A stretch of DNA of 64,000 nucleotides from Marinobacter denitrificans (GTDB lineage: Bacteria > Pseudomonadota > Gammaproteobacteria > Pseudomonadales > Oleiphilaceae), in assembly GCF_008795955.1 (NCBI RefSeq), contig NZ_VMHN01000008.1, forward strand, positions 108,053 to 172,052, in the 5' to 3' direction. Positions within the stretch are counted from its first letter, which is position 1, and each line of letters opens with the position of its first letter. The notes under the pieces are model-generated. The model did not search any database. It was not told where the DNA came from and saw only the letters and a program-made list of their open reading frames with translations. The position numbers and the translations under genes are program-made. Of the stretch, positions 50,454-58,946 are shown in pieces.

Positions 50454-51458
50454 TTAACCGCCCAGTACCCGGTCGTCACCACGAAGGCTAGCCGGCGGCC
50501 AGTTATCAAGACGCATACCCAATGACAGACCGCGGGACGCGAGCACGTCCTTGATCTCGGTAAGCGACTTTTTACCAAGGTTAGGCGTCTTCAGCAGCTC
50601 AACTTCTGTGCGCTGGATCAGATCGCCGATGTAGTAAATATTCTCAGCTTTCAAGCAGTTAGCTGAACGCACTGTCAATTCCAGATCATCAACCGGACGC
50701 AGGAGAATCGGATCAATTTCTTCCTCTTCTTCAACACGCTCAGGCTCTTTCTCGTGATCGAAATCGACGAACACAGCCAGTTGTTGCTGGAGAATGGTTG
50801 CCGCCCGACGAATTGCTTCTTCCGGGTCGATAGTACCATTGGTTTCCAGGTCAATAACCAGCTTGTCCAGGTCCGTACGTTGCTCTACCCGTGCACTTTC
50901 CACAGCGTAGGCAACACGGCGAACCGGACTGAAGGTTGCGTCCAGTTGCAGGCGTCCAATGGCGCGAGTCTCGTCCTCGTCCAGACCCCGTTGATCGGCC
51001 GGCTCATAGCCGCGACCACGGGCAACCTTCAGACGCATGTTCACTTCACCTTTATCACTCAGGTGACAGATCACATGTTCCGGGTTGGTGATCTCGACAT
51101 CGTGATCCAGCTTGATATCACCGGCAGTGACAACGCCCGGGCCTTTCTTGCTGAGGGTAACCTCGGCATCGTCCCGGCCGCCCATTTTCACGGCCACGCC
51201 CTTGAGATTCAGCAGAATCTCAATGACGTCTTCCTGAACACCCTCGATCGCGCTGTACTCATGCAGAACACCGTCGATCTGTGCCTCGGTAATGGCACAG
51301 CCCGGCATTGAGGACAAGAGTATACGACGCAGTGCGCTGCCCAGGGTGTGGCCGAAACCTCTTTCCAGAGGCTCCAGCGTCACCTTGGCGCGCATGGCGC
51401 TTGATTCTTTCACGTCAATGGTACGAGGTGTCAATAACTCATGTACTGAACGCTGCAT
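50454..51458 (-). CDS. rpoA: DNA-directed RNA polymerase alpha subunit
   Basis: A 334-aa protein. The N-terminal assembly domain (about 1-235) includes LEPLERGFGHTLGSALRRILLSSMPG and the dimer/beta-contact strand region. A flexible acidic linker (EKEPERVEEEEEID) leads to the C-terminal DNA/activator-binding domain (about 245-325) with LTVRSANCLKAENIYYIGDLIQ and KTPNLGKKSLTEIKDVL. Start MQRSVHELLTPRTIDV. Located between rpsD and rplQ as in other gammaproteobacteria. Confidence 0.97.
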   Translation of the reverse strand: MQRSVHELLTPRTIDVKESSAMRAKVTLEPLERGFGHTLGSALRRILLSSMPGCAITEAQIDGVLHEYSAIEGVQEDVIEILLNLKGVAVKMGGRDDAEVTLSKKGPGVVTAGDIKLDHDVEITNPEHVICHLSDKGEVNMRLKVARGRGYEPADQRGLDEDETRAIGRLQLDATFSPVRRVAYAVESARVEQRTDLDKLVIDLETNGTIDPEEAIRRAATILQQQLAVFVDFDHEKEPERVEEEEEIDPILLRPVDDLELTVRSANCLKAENIYYIGDLIQRTEVELLKTPNLGKKSLTEIKDVLASRGLSLGMRLDNWPPASLRGDDRVLGG

Positions 51459-51493
51459 AGACGCCCCTAATTGCTCTCGTTGCTAACTGGGCT

Positions 51494-52114
51494 TTACTTG
51501 GAGTAAAGCTCGACGATGAGGTTCTCGTTGATGTCGGCCGGCAATTCAGTGCGCTCAGGCACTGACCTGTAAACGCCGGACATCTTGCTGGCGTCGACCT
51601 CTACCCAGCTCACCGGTGCGCGGCTGGAAGACAGATCCAGTGCGCCTTTAACGCGAAGCTGGTTTTTTGCCTTCTCACGCACACTCACAACATCACCTGG
51701 CTTGACCTGATAAGACGGGATGTTCACCAGCTTATCGTTGACCAGGATCGCTTTGTGAGAAACGAGCTGACGGGACTCAGCACGGGTAGAACCAAAACCC
51801 ATGCGATATACAACGTTATCAAGACGACCTTCCAACAGCTGCAACAGGTTCTCACCGGTTGCACCCTTGATGCGGGCGGCCTCTTTATAATAGTTGCGGA
51901 ATTGCTTCTCCAGTACGCCGTAGATACGACGGACCTTCTGCTTTTCACGAAGCTGTACGCCATATTCGGACAGACGACCGCGACGCGCGCCGTGCATACC
52001 CGGCGGAGTCTCGATGTTGCACTTCGAATCGAGCGCGCGAACACCGCTCTTCAGAAAAAGATCTGTCCCTTCACGACGAGACAGCTTGCACTTCGGGCCT
52101 ATGTAACGAGCCAT
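51494..52114 (-). CDS. rpsD: 30S ribosomal protein S4
   Basis: A 206-aa primary 16S-rRNA-binding protein and, in E. coli, the translational repressor of the alpha operon. N-terminal MARYIGPKCKLSRREGTDLF; the S4 RNA-binding domain lies at about 96-160 (GRLDNVVYRMGFGSTRAESRQLVSHKAILVN). Length equals that of the E. coli protein. Confidence 0.97.
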   Translation of the reverse strand: MARYIGPKCKLSRREGTDLFLKSGVRALDSKCNIETPPGMHGARRGRLSEYGVQLREKQKVRRIYGVLEKQFRNYYKEAARIKGATGENLLQLLEGRLDNVVYRMGFGSTRAESRQLVSHKAILVNDKLVNIPSYQVKPGDVVSVREKAKNQLRVKGALDLSSSRAPVSWVEVDASKMSGVYRSVPERTELPADINENLIVELYSK

Positions 52115-52132
52115 AATTCACTGTCTCCTGTG

Positions 52133-52522
52133 TTAGACGCGGCGCTTTTTGGGCGGACGACAACCGTTATGGGGAATCGGCGTCACATCAGTGATGTTAG
52201 TGATCTTGTAGCCGCACGAATTCAGCGCGCGAACTGCAGATTCACGTCCGGGCCCCGGACCTTTAACCTCTACGTCCAGGTTTTTAAGGCCGTATTCAGC
52301 AGCCGCATTACCGGCTCTTTCAGCTGCTACCTGCGCAGCAAAAGGTGTACTCTTGCGTGACCCACGGAAACCAGAACCACCAGAGGTGGCCCAGGACAAT
52401 ACATTGCCCTGACGGTCAGAAATGGTCACGATAGTGTTGTTGAAGGACGCGTGAATGTGCGCGACGCCATCAACAACCGTCTTTTTCACCTTTTTACGGG
52501 TACGTGTACCTGGCTTTGCCAT
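52133..52522 (-). CDS. rpsK: 30S ribosomal protein S11
   Basis: A 129-aa protein that helps form the mRNA path on the 30S platform. Signature VADGVAHIHASFNNTIVTISDRQGN-like region (here VVDGVAHIHASFNN) and the invariant basic C-terminus PIPHNGCRPPKKRRV. Position between rpsM and rpsD is canonical. Confidence 0.97.
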   Translation of the reverse strand: MAKPGTRTRKKVKKTVVDGVAHIHASFNNTIVTISDRQGNVLSWATSGGSGFRGSRKSTPFAAQVAAERAGNAAAEYGLKNLDVEVKGPGPGRESAVRALNSCGYKITNITDVTPIPHNGCRPPKKRRV

Positions 52523-52535
52523 GTTTGCCTACCTG

Positions 52536-52892
52536 TTACTTACGAATAGGTTTGCGAGGACCTTTACGGGTGCGTGCGTTGGTCTTTGTGCGCTGGCCAC
52601 GGACCGGAAGGCCATGACGATGACGCAGACCACGGTGGCAACCGAGATCCTTCAAACGCTTAATGTTCATCTGAACTTCACGACGCAGATCGCCTTCAAC
52701 GGCCAGCTTGCCTACTTCTGTACGAAGTGATTCAAGCTGCTCGTCGGACAGGTCTTTGACCTTGACGTCCGGCTTGACGCCGGTTGCATCGCAAAGCTTC
52801 TGGGCTGCTGTCCGGCCGACTCCAAAGATGTAAGTCAGCGAGATAACAGCATGTTTGTGATCGGGTATATTGACACCGGCTATACGTGCCAT
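52536..52892 (-). CDS. rpsM: 30S ribosomal protein S13
   Basis: A 118-aa head protein of the 30S subunit that contacts the P-site tRNA and 50S. The start MARIAGVNIPDHKHAV at 52892 is fixed by family homology; codons upstream belong to the leader. Basic C-terminus RTKTNARTRKGPRKPIRK. First gene after the internal promoter of the alpha operon. Confidence 0.97.
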   Translation of the reverse strand: MARIAGVNIPDHKHAVISLTYIFGVGRTAAQKLCDATGVKPDVKVKDLSDEQLESLRTEVGKLAVEGDLRREVQMNIKRLKDLGCHRGLRHRHGLPVRGQRTKTNARTRKGPRKPIRK

Positions 52893-52955
52893 CCAAATTA
52901 CTCCGCGTTCAAAGCTTTGCTGTGTGAATTTTCCGCCACTATAAAAGGGCGCGAA

Positions 52956-52993
52956 ATAATAGCGCCTGACCCCACCTGAGGTCAAGCGCTATT
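52956..52993 (-). promoter_or_regulatory. Internal promoter upstream of rpsM embedded in an inverted repeat
   Basis: On the - strand TTGACC (52980-52985) and TATTAT (52956-52961) are 18 bases apart, a good sigma-70 promoter starting near 52949, which gives a leader of about 57 bases for rpsM. The same stretch is an inverted repeat: AATAGCGC-C-TGACC (52958-52971) pairs with GGTCA-A-GCGCTATT (52980-52993) around an 8-base loop, so both promoter boxes lie within the arms. Confidence 0.65.
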
Positions 52994-53033
52994 AATCGTA
53001 CCCTCTGCAATGTCAGTGCTGAATCCGTAAGGA

Positions 53034-53147
53034 TTAACCCTGGCGCTGCTTGTGACGAGGCTCCGAGCAAATGACTCTTACTGAGCCATTGCGACGAATT
53101 ACTTTGCAGTTACGGCAAATTTTCTTTACCGAAGCGCGTACTTTCAT
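53034..53147 (-). CDS. rpmJ: 50S ribosomal protein L36
   Basis: A 37-aa protein too short for most gene finders: MKVRASVKKICRNCKVIRRN onward, ending RHKQRQG. The zinc-ribbon ligands C11, C14, C27 and H33 are present, so this is the Zn-containing (C+) form. It lies between secY and rpsM, the usual end of the spc operon. Confidence 0.96.
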   Translation of the reverse strand: MKVRASVKKICRNCKVIRRNGSVRVICSEPRHKQRQG

Positions 53148-53177
53148 TGTCGACTCCAGTTTTCAAGGGGAACGGGA

Positions 53178-54500
53178 TTAACCGTTCCGACCATAGCCCT
53201 TGAGATTGGACTTCTTCATCAATGAATCATATTGATGCGACATCAGGTGCGACTGAACCTGAGCCATGAAATCCATCACCACGACTACAACAATCAGCAG
53301 TGACGTGCCGCCCAGATAGAACGGAACATTCCCGGCAACCATCAGAAACTGAGGGAACAGGGAAACTGCTGCAATGTACATTGCACCGAACAGTGTCAGG
53401 CGGGTCAGTACACCATCAATATACTTGGCAGTCTGATCGCCCGGACGGATGCCCGGAATAAAGGCGCCAGAGCGCTTGAGATTATCCGCAACTTCTTTCG
53501 GGTTGTACATCAGGGCTGTATAGAAGAAGCAGAAGAATACCACTGCTGCCGCAAACAGAATGATGTACAGGGGCTGACTGGGCGCCAGTGCCTGGGAAAT
53601 ATCACTCAGCCACTCCATACCTTCGCCCTGACCGAACCACTGCCCCAATGACGCCGGGAACAGCAGGATGGAAGAGGCAAAGATCGGCGGTATAACGCCG
53701 GCCATATTCACCTTCAGTGGCAGATGGCTGGATTGCTGGGCAAATACCCTGCGACCCTGCTGCCGCTTGGCATAATTGATGGTCAGGCGACGCTGTCCGC
53801 GCTCCATGAACACCACAAAACCAACCACGGCAACCGCCAGGATAGCGATACCCAGAACCACCAACAGGCTCATTTCGCCATTACGTGCCTGCTCTAGTGT
53901 CTGGCCAATGGCCCCGGGCAAACCCGCAACAATGCCGGCGAAAATCAGCAACGAAATGCCGTTACCAACACCGCGCTCGGTGATCTGCTCACCCAGCCAC
54001 ATCATGAACACGGCACCGCTGACAAATGAAACCACAGCCACAAAATGAAAGCTGAAGCTGTCGTTAAAGGTCACACCCTGGGATGCCAGCCCGACAGAGA
54101 TACCAAAGCCCTGAACCAGGGCCAGGATAACCGTACCATACCGCGTGTACTGACTGATCTTGCGACGACCAGCCTCGCCCTCTTTCTTCAACTGCTCCAG
54201 CGTCGGACTGACCGCCGTCATGAGCTGCATGATAATAGAGGCCGAGATATACGGCATGATACCAAGTGCGAAGATACTCATCCGCTCAAGCGCACCACCG
54301 GAAAACATGTTGAACATGCTCAGGATTGTGCCCTGATTCTGCTCAAACAGTGCCGCCAGACGATCGGGGTTGATACCCGGCACAGGGATGTGGGCACCGA
54401 TCCGGTACACCAGCAATGCCAGGAAGACAAACCAGAGCCGCGAACGCAGCTCTGCCAGTCCTTTTCCCGCGCCCGCAGGCAATGATGCGTTCTTGGCCAT
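53178..54500 (-). CDS. secY: Preprotein translocase subunit SecY
   Basis: A 440-aa ten-TM core channel of the Sec translocon. The N-terminal amphipathic part LAELRSRLWFVFLALLVYRIGAHIPVPGI, the plug/TM2 region MFSGGALERMSIFALGIMPYISASIIMQL, and the cytoplasmic C-terminal loops (KRSGAFIPGIRPGDQTAKYI) with TM10 are all present. Encoded in the spc operon between rplO and rpmJ as usual. Confidence 0.97.
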   Translation of the reverse strand: MAKNASLPAGAGKGLAELRSRLWFVFLALLVYRIGAHIPVPGINPDRLAALFEQNQGTILSMFNMFSGGALERMSIFALGIMPYISASIIMQLMTAVSPTLEQLKKEGEAGRRKISQYTRYGTVILALVQGFGISVGLASQGVTFNDSFSFHFVAVVSFVSGAVFMMWLGEQITERGVGNGISLLIFAGIVAGLPGAIGQTLEQARNGEMSLLVVLGIAILAVAVVGFVVFMERGQRRLTINYAKRQQGRRVFAQQSSHLPLKVNMAGVIPPIFASSILLFPASLGQWFGQGEGMEWLSDISQALAPSQPLYIILFAAAVVFFCFFYTALMYNPKEVADNLKRSGAFIPGIRPGDQTAKYIDGVLTRLTLFGAMYIAAVSLFPQFLMVAGNVPFYLGGTSLLIVVVVVMDFMAQVQSHLMSHQYDSLMKKSNLKGYGRNG

Positions 54501-54517
54501 TTAGTCCTCGACTCGCC

Positions 54518-54952
54518 TTAGTCTTCGACTTTACCGCCCGCGGCAGTGATCGCCTCGCGTGCGCCTTTGGTCACTTTAAGACCCTTGACGGTCACCGCAC
54601 GGCTCAGTTCGCCGGACAGAATGACCTTCGCTTCACGAATTTCTTCGCGAACGATGTCAGCTTTTTTCAGGGCCGCGAGATCGGCAACATCACCGTCTAC
54701 TTTCGCCAGTTCGTTCAGACGAATTTCGGCCACATAGCGCTGCTGGCGCGAGGTGAAACCAAACTTCGGCAGACGACGGGCCAACGGCTGCTGACCGCCC
54801 TCGAAACCGGGAGCGACGCTGCCACCGGAACGGGCTTTCAGACCCTTATGACCACGACCGCCGGTCTTGCCGAGGCCGCTGCCGATGCCGCGACCCACAC
54901 GCTTTGCGGCGGGACGTGAACCAGGCTCCGGACTAAGTTCGTTCAGACGCAT
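54518..54952 (-). CDS. rplO: 50S ribosomal protein L15
   Basis: A 144-aa protein with the glycine-rich N-terminal RVGRGIGSGLGKTGGRGHKGLKARSGG that threads into 23S rRNA and a globular C-terminal domain (ILSGELSRAVTVKGLKVTKGAREAITAAGG). A late-assembly protein of the 50S subunit. Located between rpmD and secY. Confidence 0.97.
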   Translation of the reverse strand: MRLNELSPEPGSRPAAKRVGRGIGSGLGKTGGRGHKGLKARSGGSVAPGFEGGQQPLARRLPKFGFTSRQQRYVAEIRLNELAKVDGDVADLAALKKADIVREEIREAKVILSGELSRAVTVKGLKVTKGAREAITAAGGKVED

Positions 54953-54953
54953 C

Positions 54954-55142
54954 TTAGTTCTCCTCTACCTGTACCAGGTAGTTAACCCGGTTGATCATGC
55001 CGCGGATAGACGGTGTATCTTCCACTTCCACGGTATGACCGATTTTACGGAGACCCAGACCCTTTACGCACAATTTGTGCTTGGGCTGACAGCCGATAGG
55101 GCTGCGGGTCAGTGTTACTTTGATCGTTTTTGCGTTCGCCAT
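54954..55142 (-). CDS. rpmD: 50S ribosomal protein L30
   Basis: A 62-aa protein, MANAKTIKVTLTRSPIGC onward, followed by LGLRKIGHTVEVEDTPSIRGMINRV, the family pattern. The start at 55142 is chosen by homology; the open frame continues into rpsE. One base separates its stop from the rplO start region. Confidence 0.96.
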   Translation of the reverse strand: MANAKTIKVTLTRSPIGCQPKHKLCVKGLGLRKIGHTVEVEDTPSIRGMINRVNYLVQVEEN

Positions 55143-55146
55143 GACT

Positions 55147-55647
55147 TCAACCCAGAATCTCTTCCACGGATTTACCGCGCTTGGCTGCAATATCTTCAGG
55201 CGCTTGAGTTGCCTGGAGACCCTTGATGGTGGAACGTACCACGTTCACCGGGTTGGTAGACCCATAACATTTGGACAGTACGTTCTGCACACCCGCAACT
55301 TCCAGTACCGCACGCATCGCACCACCGGCGATAATACCGGTACCTTCTGATGCTGGCTGCATGTAGACCTTGGAGCCACCGTGCTGCGCTTTAACCGCGT
55401 ACTGCAGGGTGTTTCCGTCAAGCGGAATGTCGACCATGTTCTTGCGTGCAGCTTCCATCGCCTTCTGGATCGCAACCGGCACTTCACGCGCCTTGCCACG
55501 ACCGAAACCAACGCGTCCTTTACCATCACCCACTACAGTCAGTGCAGTGAAGGCAAAAATACGGCCGCCTTTAACAACCTTGGCGACGCGATTGACCTGA
55601 ACCAGCTTCTCCTGGAGCTCAGGCGCCTTCTGTTCGTTAACGCTCAT
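55147..55647 (-). CDS. rpsE: 30S ribosomal protein S5
   Basis: A 166-aa protein with the double-stranded-RNA-binding-like N-domain (VNRVAKVVKGGRIFAFTALTVVGDGKGRVGFGRGKAREV) and a C-terminal domain (GGAMRAVLEVAGVQNVLSKCYGSTNPVNVVRST). Involved in decoding accuracy and mRNA unwinding. The ATG at 55647 has the Shine-Dalgarno AGAGGTGGAG just upstream; an in-frame GTG three codons earlier is less likely. Confidence 0.96.
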   Translation of the reverse strand: MSVNEQKAPELQEKLVQVNRVAKVVKGGRIFAFTALTVVGDGKGRVGFGRGKAREVPVAIQKAMEAARKNMVDIPLDGNTLQYAVKAQHGGSKVYMQPASEGTGIIAGGAMRAVLEVAGVQNVLSKCYGSTNPVNVVRSTIKGLQATQAPEDIAAKRGKSVEEILG

Positions 55648-55659
55648 CTTCTCCACCTC

Positions 55660-56007
55660 TTAGAATTGCAAGCCAGCTTCACGGGCTGCGTCGGCCAGAG
55701 CCTGTACGCGACCATGATAACGGTAACCGGAGCGGTCAAAAGCGACCTGCTCTACACCTGCTGCCTTGGCACGCTCAGCAATCAGCTGACCGACCTTTTT
55801 GGCAGCGTCCACGTTACCGGTTGCACCCTGGCGCAGGTCCTTATCCAACGTGGAGGCAGCCGCCAGCACCTTGCTGCCGTCTGCAGTCGTAACCTGGGCA
55901 TACATGTGCCGTGGTGTACGATGTACACACAGGCGGTTTGTGCCCAACTTACGGATCTTCATGCGCACCTTGCGTGCGCGACGCAATCTTTCGTTATTCG
56001 CGCTCAT
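55660..56007 (-). CDS. rplR: 50S ribosomal protein L18
   Basis: A 115-aa 5S-rRNA-binding protein. N-terminal basic region MSANNERLRRARKVRMKIR, then LCVHRTPRHMYAQV and the C-terminal VAFDRSGYRYHGRVQALADAAREAGLQF, all typical. Located between rplF and rpsE. Confidence 0.97.
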   Translation of the reverse strand: MSANNERLRRARKVRMKIRKLGTNRLCVHRTPRHMYAQVTTADGSKVLAAASTLDKDLRQGATGNVDAAKKVGQLIAERAKAAGVEQVAFDRSGYRYHGRVQALADAAREAGLQF

Positions 56008-56016
56008 AGTCCCGCC

Positions 56017-56550
56017 TTATTTCTTCTTGGCTTCTTTGCGTCTGACCTGCTCATCCGCATAACGCACACCCTTGCCTTTATAAGGCTCTGGCGGACGGAA
56101 TGCACGGATCTCAGCAGCGACCTGGCCAACCTGTTGCTTGTCGATTCCGCGAATTACAACTTCCGTATTGGACGGAGTTTCTGCGGTAATCCCCTCGGGC
56201 AGCTCATATTCAACCGGGTGTGAAAAACCCAGTGTCAGATTGAGCTTCTTACCTTGCGCCTGGGCACGGTAGCCTACGCCCGTCAGCGCGAGCTTACGCT
56301 CGAAGCCTGTAGACACACCGGTCACCATATTGTTGACCAATGCGCGGGTAGTACCAGCAAGAGCGCGGGACTGTTTGGCTCCATCACGGGCAGCGAAGCG
56401 CAGAACATTCTCTTCCTGCGTCACGTCGACCACATGGTGGATGGTGAATTGAAGCGATCCCTTGGACCCCTTCACATTAATTTCCTGTCCGTTCAGCTTA
56501 ACCTCAACACCGGAAGGCAGCACGACAGGATTATTGGCAACCCTGGACAT
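56017..56550 (-). CDS. rplF: 50S ribosomal protein L6
   Basis: A 177-aa protein with two similar domains. The N-terminal MSRVANNPVVLPSGVEVKLNGQ and the C-terminal signature RAFRPPEPYKGKGVRY are both invariant features. It sits near the sarcin-ricin loop and GTPase centre of the 50S. Located between rpsH and rplR. Confidence 0.97.
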   Translation of the reverse strand: MSRVANNPVVLPSGVEVKLNGQEINVKGSKGSLQFTIHHVVDVTQEENVLRFAARDGAKQSRALAGTTRALVNNMVTGVSTGFERKLALTGVGYRAQAQGKKLNLTLGFSHPVEYELPEGITAETPSNTEVVIRGIDKQQVGQVAAEIRAFRPPEPYKGKGVRYADEQVRRKEAKKK

Positions 56551-56559
56551 GTGTATCTC

Positions 56560-56952
56560 CTAAAATACGGTGCAGATGACTTCGCCACCCACGCCGGCAG
56601 CACGTGCAGCGCGGTCTGTCATTACGCCCTTGGACGTAGAGACAATCGCGACTCCCAGACCGCCGGATACTTTCGGCAGTTCCCCAGCGCCCTTGTACTG
56701 GCGCAGACTCGGACGGCTGACCCGCTTGATTTCCTCAATAACCGGCTTGCCGCCGAAATATTTGAGGTTAATGGTCAGCTCGGGCTTCGCGTCAGCTGAA
56801 ACGGAAAAATCGCCTACGTAACCTTCGTCCTTGAGGACTTGGGCTACGGAGATTTTCATCTTTGAAGACGGCATGGCCACATCGGCCTTCTGTGCCATCT
56901 GTGCATTACGGATACGGGTAAACATATCCGCAAGCGTATCTTGCATACTCAT
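56560..56952 (-). CDS. rpsH: 30S ribosomal protein S8
   Basis: A 130-aa 16S-rRNA-binding protein and, in E. coli, repressor of the spc operon. The start MSMQDTLADMFTRIRNAQ at 56952 matches the family; earlier codons in the open frame come from the intergenic region. C-terminal RAARAAGVGGEVICTVF follows the STSKGVMTD motif that contacts helix 21. Confidence 0.97.
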   Translation of the reverse strand: MSMQDTLADMFTRIRNAQMAQKADVAMPSSKMKISVAQVLKDEGYVGDFSVSADAKPELTINLKYFGGKPVIEEIKRVSRPSLRQYKGAGELPKVSGGLGVAIVSTSKGVMTDRAARAAGVGGEVICTVF

Positions 56953-57041
56953 CGGTATGAGACTCCTGATCTTTTTAGTTGTGCAGCGGCGCGCCGCACC
57001 GCTTACCAACGGGCACCCGACCTGAGGTCAGAGTGCCTGCA

Positions 57042-57347
57042 TTACCAGCTTGCTTTGGTCAGGCCCGGGACATCACCGCGCATGCCAGCTTCACGCAACT
57101 TGATACGTGACAGCTTGAACTTGCGCAGGACGCCGTGGGGACGACCTGTAATCTGGCAACGATTACGAAGACGCGAGGGAGACGCATCACGAGGAAGCTG
57201 TTGAAGCTTCATCTGCGCATCCCAGCGGTCATCATCGCTGGTATTCGGGTTCTTGATAATCGCCTTGAGCTCCGCACGCTTCGCTGCATATTTCGCAACG
57301 GTTTTCTCGCGCTTGAACTCGCGGTTCTTCATGGAAACCTTAGCCAT
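57042..57347 (-). CDS. rpsN: 30S ribosomal protein S14 (zinc-independent form)
   Basis: A 101-aa protein of the long, Cys-free (C-) type: MAKVSMKNREFKREKTV, PRDASPSRLRNRCQITGRPHG and KFKLSRIKLREAGMRGDVPGLTKASW. No CxxC zinc knuckle is present, which separates it from the short zinc-binding form. Located between rplE and rpsH. Confidence 0.97.
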   Translation of the reverse strand: MAKVSMKNREFKREKTVAKYAAKRAELKAIIKNPNTSDDDRWDAQMKLQQLPRDASPSRLRNRCQITGRPHGVLRKFKLSRIKLREAGMRGDVPGLTKASW

Positions 57348-57359
57348 TACACTCGTTCC

Positions 57360-57899
57360 TTATTTCTTGAACGGAAAGCCAAAGGCTTTCAGCAGTTCGC
57401 GACCTTCATCGTCGGTACCGGCAGTGGTGGTAATGGTGATGTCAAGACCACGGATCTTGTCGACTCTGTCGTACTCGATCTCGGGGAAAATGATCTGCTC
57501 ACGCACGCCCATGCTGTAGTTACCGCGTCCGTCGAAGGACTTGGGATTGAGACCGCGGAAGTCACGAATGCGGGGAACCGCAATGTGGACCAGACGATCA
57601 AAGAAATCCCACATGCGCTCGCCGCGCAGCGTAACTTTACAACCGATCGGCCAACCTTCACGGATTTTGAAACCCGCAACGGATTTACGTGCCAGAGTGA
57701 CAACCGCTTTTTGACCAGCCAGGCGCTCAAGATCCGCCACAGCATTCTCAATCAGCTTCTTGTCACCGACCGCTTCGCCGACACCCATATTCAGGGTGAT
57801 CTTCTCGATACGCGGCACCTGCATGATGTTCTTGTAGCTGAACTCTTTCTGCAGGGCGGGTACCACTTCCTTACTGTACTGCTCTTTCATGTTAAGCAT
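57360..57899 (-). CDS. rplE: 50S ribosomal protein L5
   Basis: A 179-aa 5S-rRNA-binding protein that contacts P-site tRNA. IEKITLNMGVGEAVGDKK, GQKAVVTLARKSVAGFKIREGWPIGCKVTLRG and FPEIEYDRVDKIRGLDITITTTAGTDDEGRELL are characteristic. The start at 57899 (MLNMKEQYSKEV) follows GGTGGTGG at a suitable distance; the next Met three codons later is an alternative. Confidence 0.96.
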   Translation of the reverse strand: MLNMKEQYSKEVVPALQKEFSYKNIMQVPRIEKITLNMGVGEAVGDKKLIENAVADLERLAGQKAVVTLARKSVAGFKIREGWPIGCKVTLRGERMWDFFDRLVHIAVPRIRDFRGLNPKSFDGRGNYSMGVREQIIFPEIEYDRVDKIRGLDITITTTAGTDDEGRELLKAFGFPFKK

Positions 57900-57914
57900 C
57901 GTAACCACCACCGC

Positions 57915-58235
57915 TTACTGGTTATCGACGACTTCTTTCGTGGACTTAAATATCCGCACTTTGGCGCCGTCTTCCTTGATCTGGAAGCCTACGCGATCGG
58001 CTTTGCCGGTCTGCGGATTAAAAATAGCCACGTTGGAAGCCTGGATAGGTGCTTCTTTTTCGACGATGCCACCTGGGGTGCCAGACATCGGGTTAGGCTT
58101 GGTGTGTTTCTTGATCATATTGATCCCAGAAACTACTACCCGGCCATCGTCCTGAACCTTCAGGACTTTACCACGTTTGCCTTGGTCTTTCCCCGTAGTG
58201 ACGATTACTTCGTCATCTCGTTTGATCTTTTTCAT
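57915..58235 (-). CDS. rplX: 50S ribosomal protein L24
   Basis: A 106-aa assembly-initiator protein with an N-terminal KOW motif (KRDDEVIVTTGKDQGKRGKVLKV) and the loop GINMIKKHTKPNPMSGTPGGIVEKEAPI. It binds the 5' domain of 23S rRNA near the tunnel exit. Located between rplN and rplE. Confidence 0.97.
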   Translation of the reverse strand: MKKIKRDDEVIVTTGKDQGKRGKVLKVQDDGRVVVSGINMIKKHTKPNPMSGTPGGIVEKEAPIQASNVAIFNPQTGKADRVGFQIKEDGAKVRIFKSTKEVVDNQ

Positions 58236-58251
58236 AACCGGCCTCTGGTCC

Positions 58252-58620
58252 TTAAAGTACTTCGGGTGCCAGTGAAATAATTTTCATGAACTTTTCGTTT
58301 CGCAGTTCACGGGTAACCGGTCCGAAGATACGGGTACCAATTGGTGCGTCCTGATTGTTCAGAAGTACTGCCGCGTTTCCGTCGAAACGAATAAGCGACC
58401 CGTCGGGACGACGCACACCTTTACGGGTGCGCACAACGACAGCTTTCAGGACCTGGCCTTTTTTCACTTTACCGCGGGGGATGGCTTCCTTAACGGTTAC
58501 CTTGATGATATCCCCAACGCTGGCGTAACGCCTATGTGAACCGCCCAGGACCTTGATGCACATAACCTGACGTGCACCACTGTTGTCCGCGACTTCAAGC
58601 ATTGTTTGAGTCTGAATCAT
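58252..58620 (-). CDS. rplN: 50S ribosomal protein L14
   Basis: A 122-aa protein: MIQTQTMLEVADNSGARQVMC, the L14 signature region KVKKGQVLKAVVVRTRKGVRRPDGS, and the C-terminal IFGPVTRELRNEKFMKIISLAPEVL. It lies at the subunit interface. First gene of the spc part of the cluster. Confidence 0.97.
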   Translation of the reverse strand: MIQTQTMLEVADNSGARQVMCIKVLGGSHRRYASVGDIIKVTVKEAIPRGKVKKGQVLKAVVVRTRKGVRRPDGSLIRFDGNAAVLLNNQDAPIGTRIFGPVTRELRNEKFMKIISLAPEVL

Positions 58621-58678
58621 GGTTGTTCTCCAGCAGAAACCACTTTGCCGTTACGACAAGACTCACCGTCCGGGCGAG

Positions 58679-58945
58679 TTACACCTTCGATGCGCGTTCG
58701 GTGACTTCCACCAGTGCCCAGCTTTTGGTCTTGGAGACCGGGCGGGTTTCCTGGATTGTAACGGTGTCACCGATGTTGCACTGATTGCTCTCGTCGTGAG
58801 CGTGAATTTTGGATGAGCGCTTCATGTACTTACCGTACAGAGGATGCTTAACCTGGCGCTCAACCAGAACCACAATGGATTTCTCCATTTTGTTGCTCAC
58901 GACCTTGCCGCTCAGGGTTCTGGCAGTTTGGGTAGCTTCAGTCAT
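58679..58945 (-). CDS. rpsQ: 30S ribosomal protein S17
   Basis: An 88-aa OB-fold primary 16S-binding protein: MTEATQTARTLSGKVVSNKM, then VKHPLYGKYMKRSSKIHAHDE and GDTVTIQETRPVSKTKSW. The start at 58945 is set by homology, seven codons inside the open frame. Last gene of the S10 part, 58 bases before rplN. Confidence 0.96.
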   Translation of the reverse strand: MTEATQTARTLSGKVVSNKMEKSIVVLVERQVKHPLYGKYMKRSSKIHAHDESNQCNIGDTVTIQETRPVSKTKSWALVEVTERASKV

Positions 58946-58946
58946 G

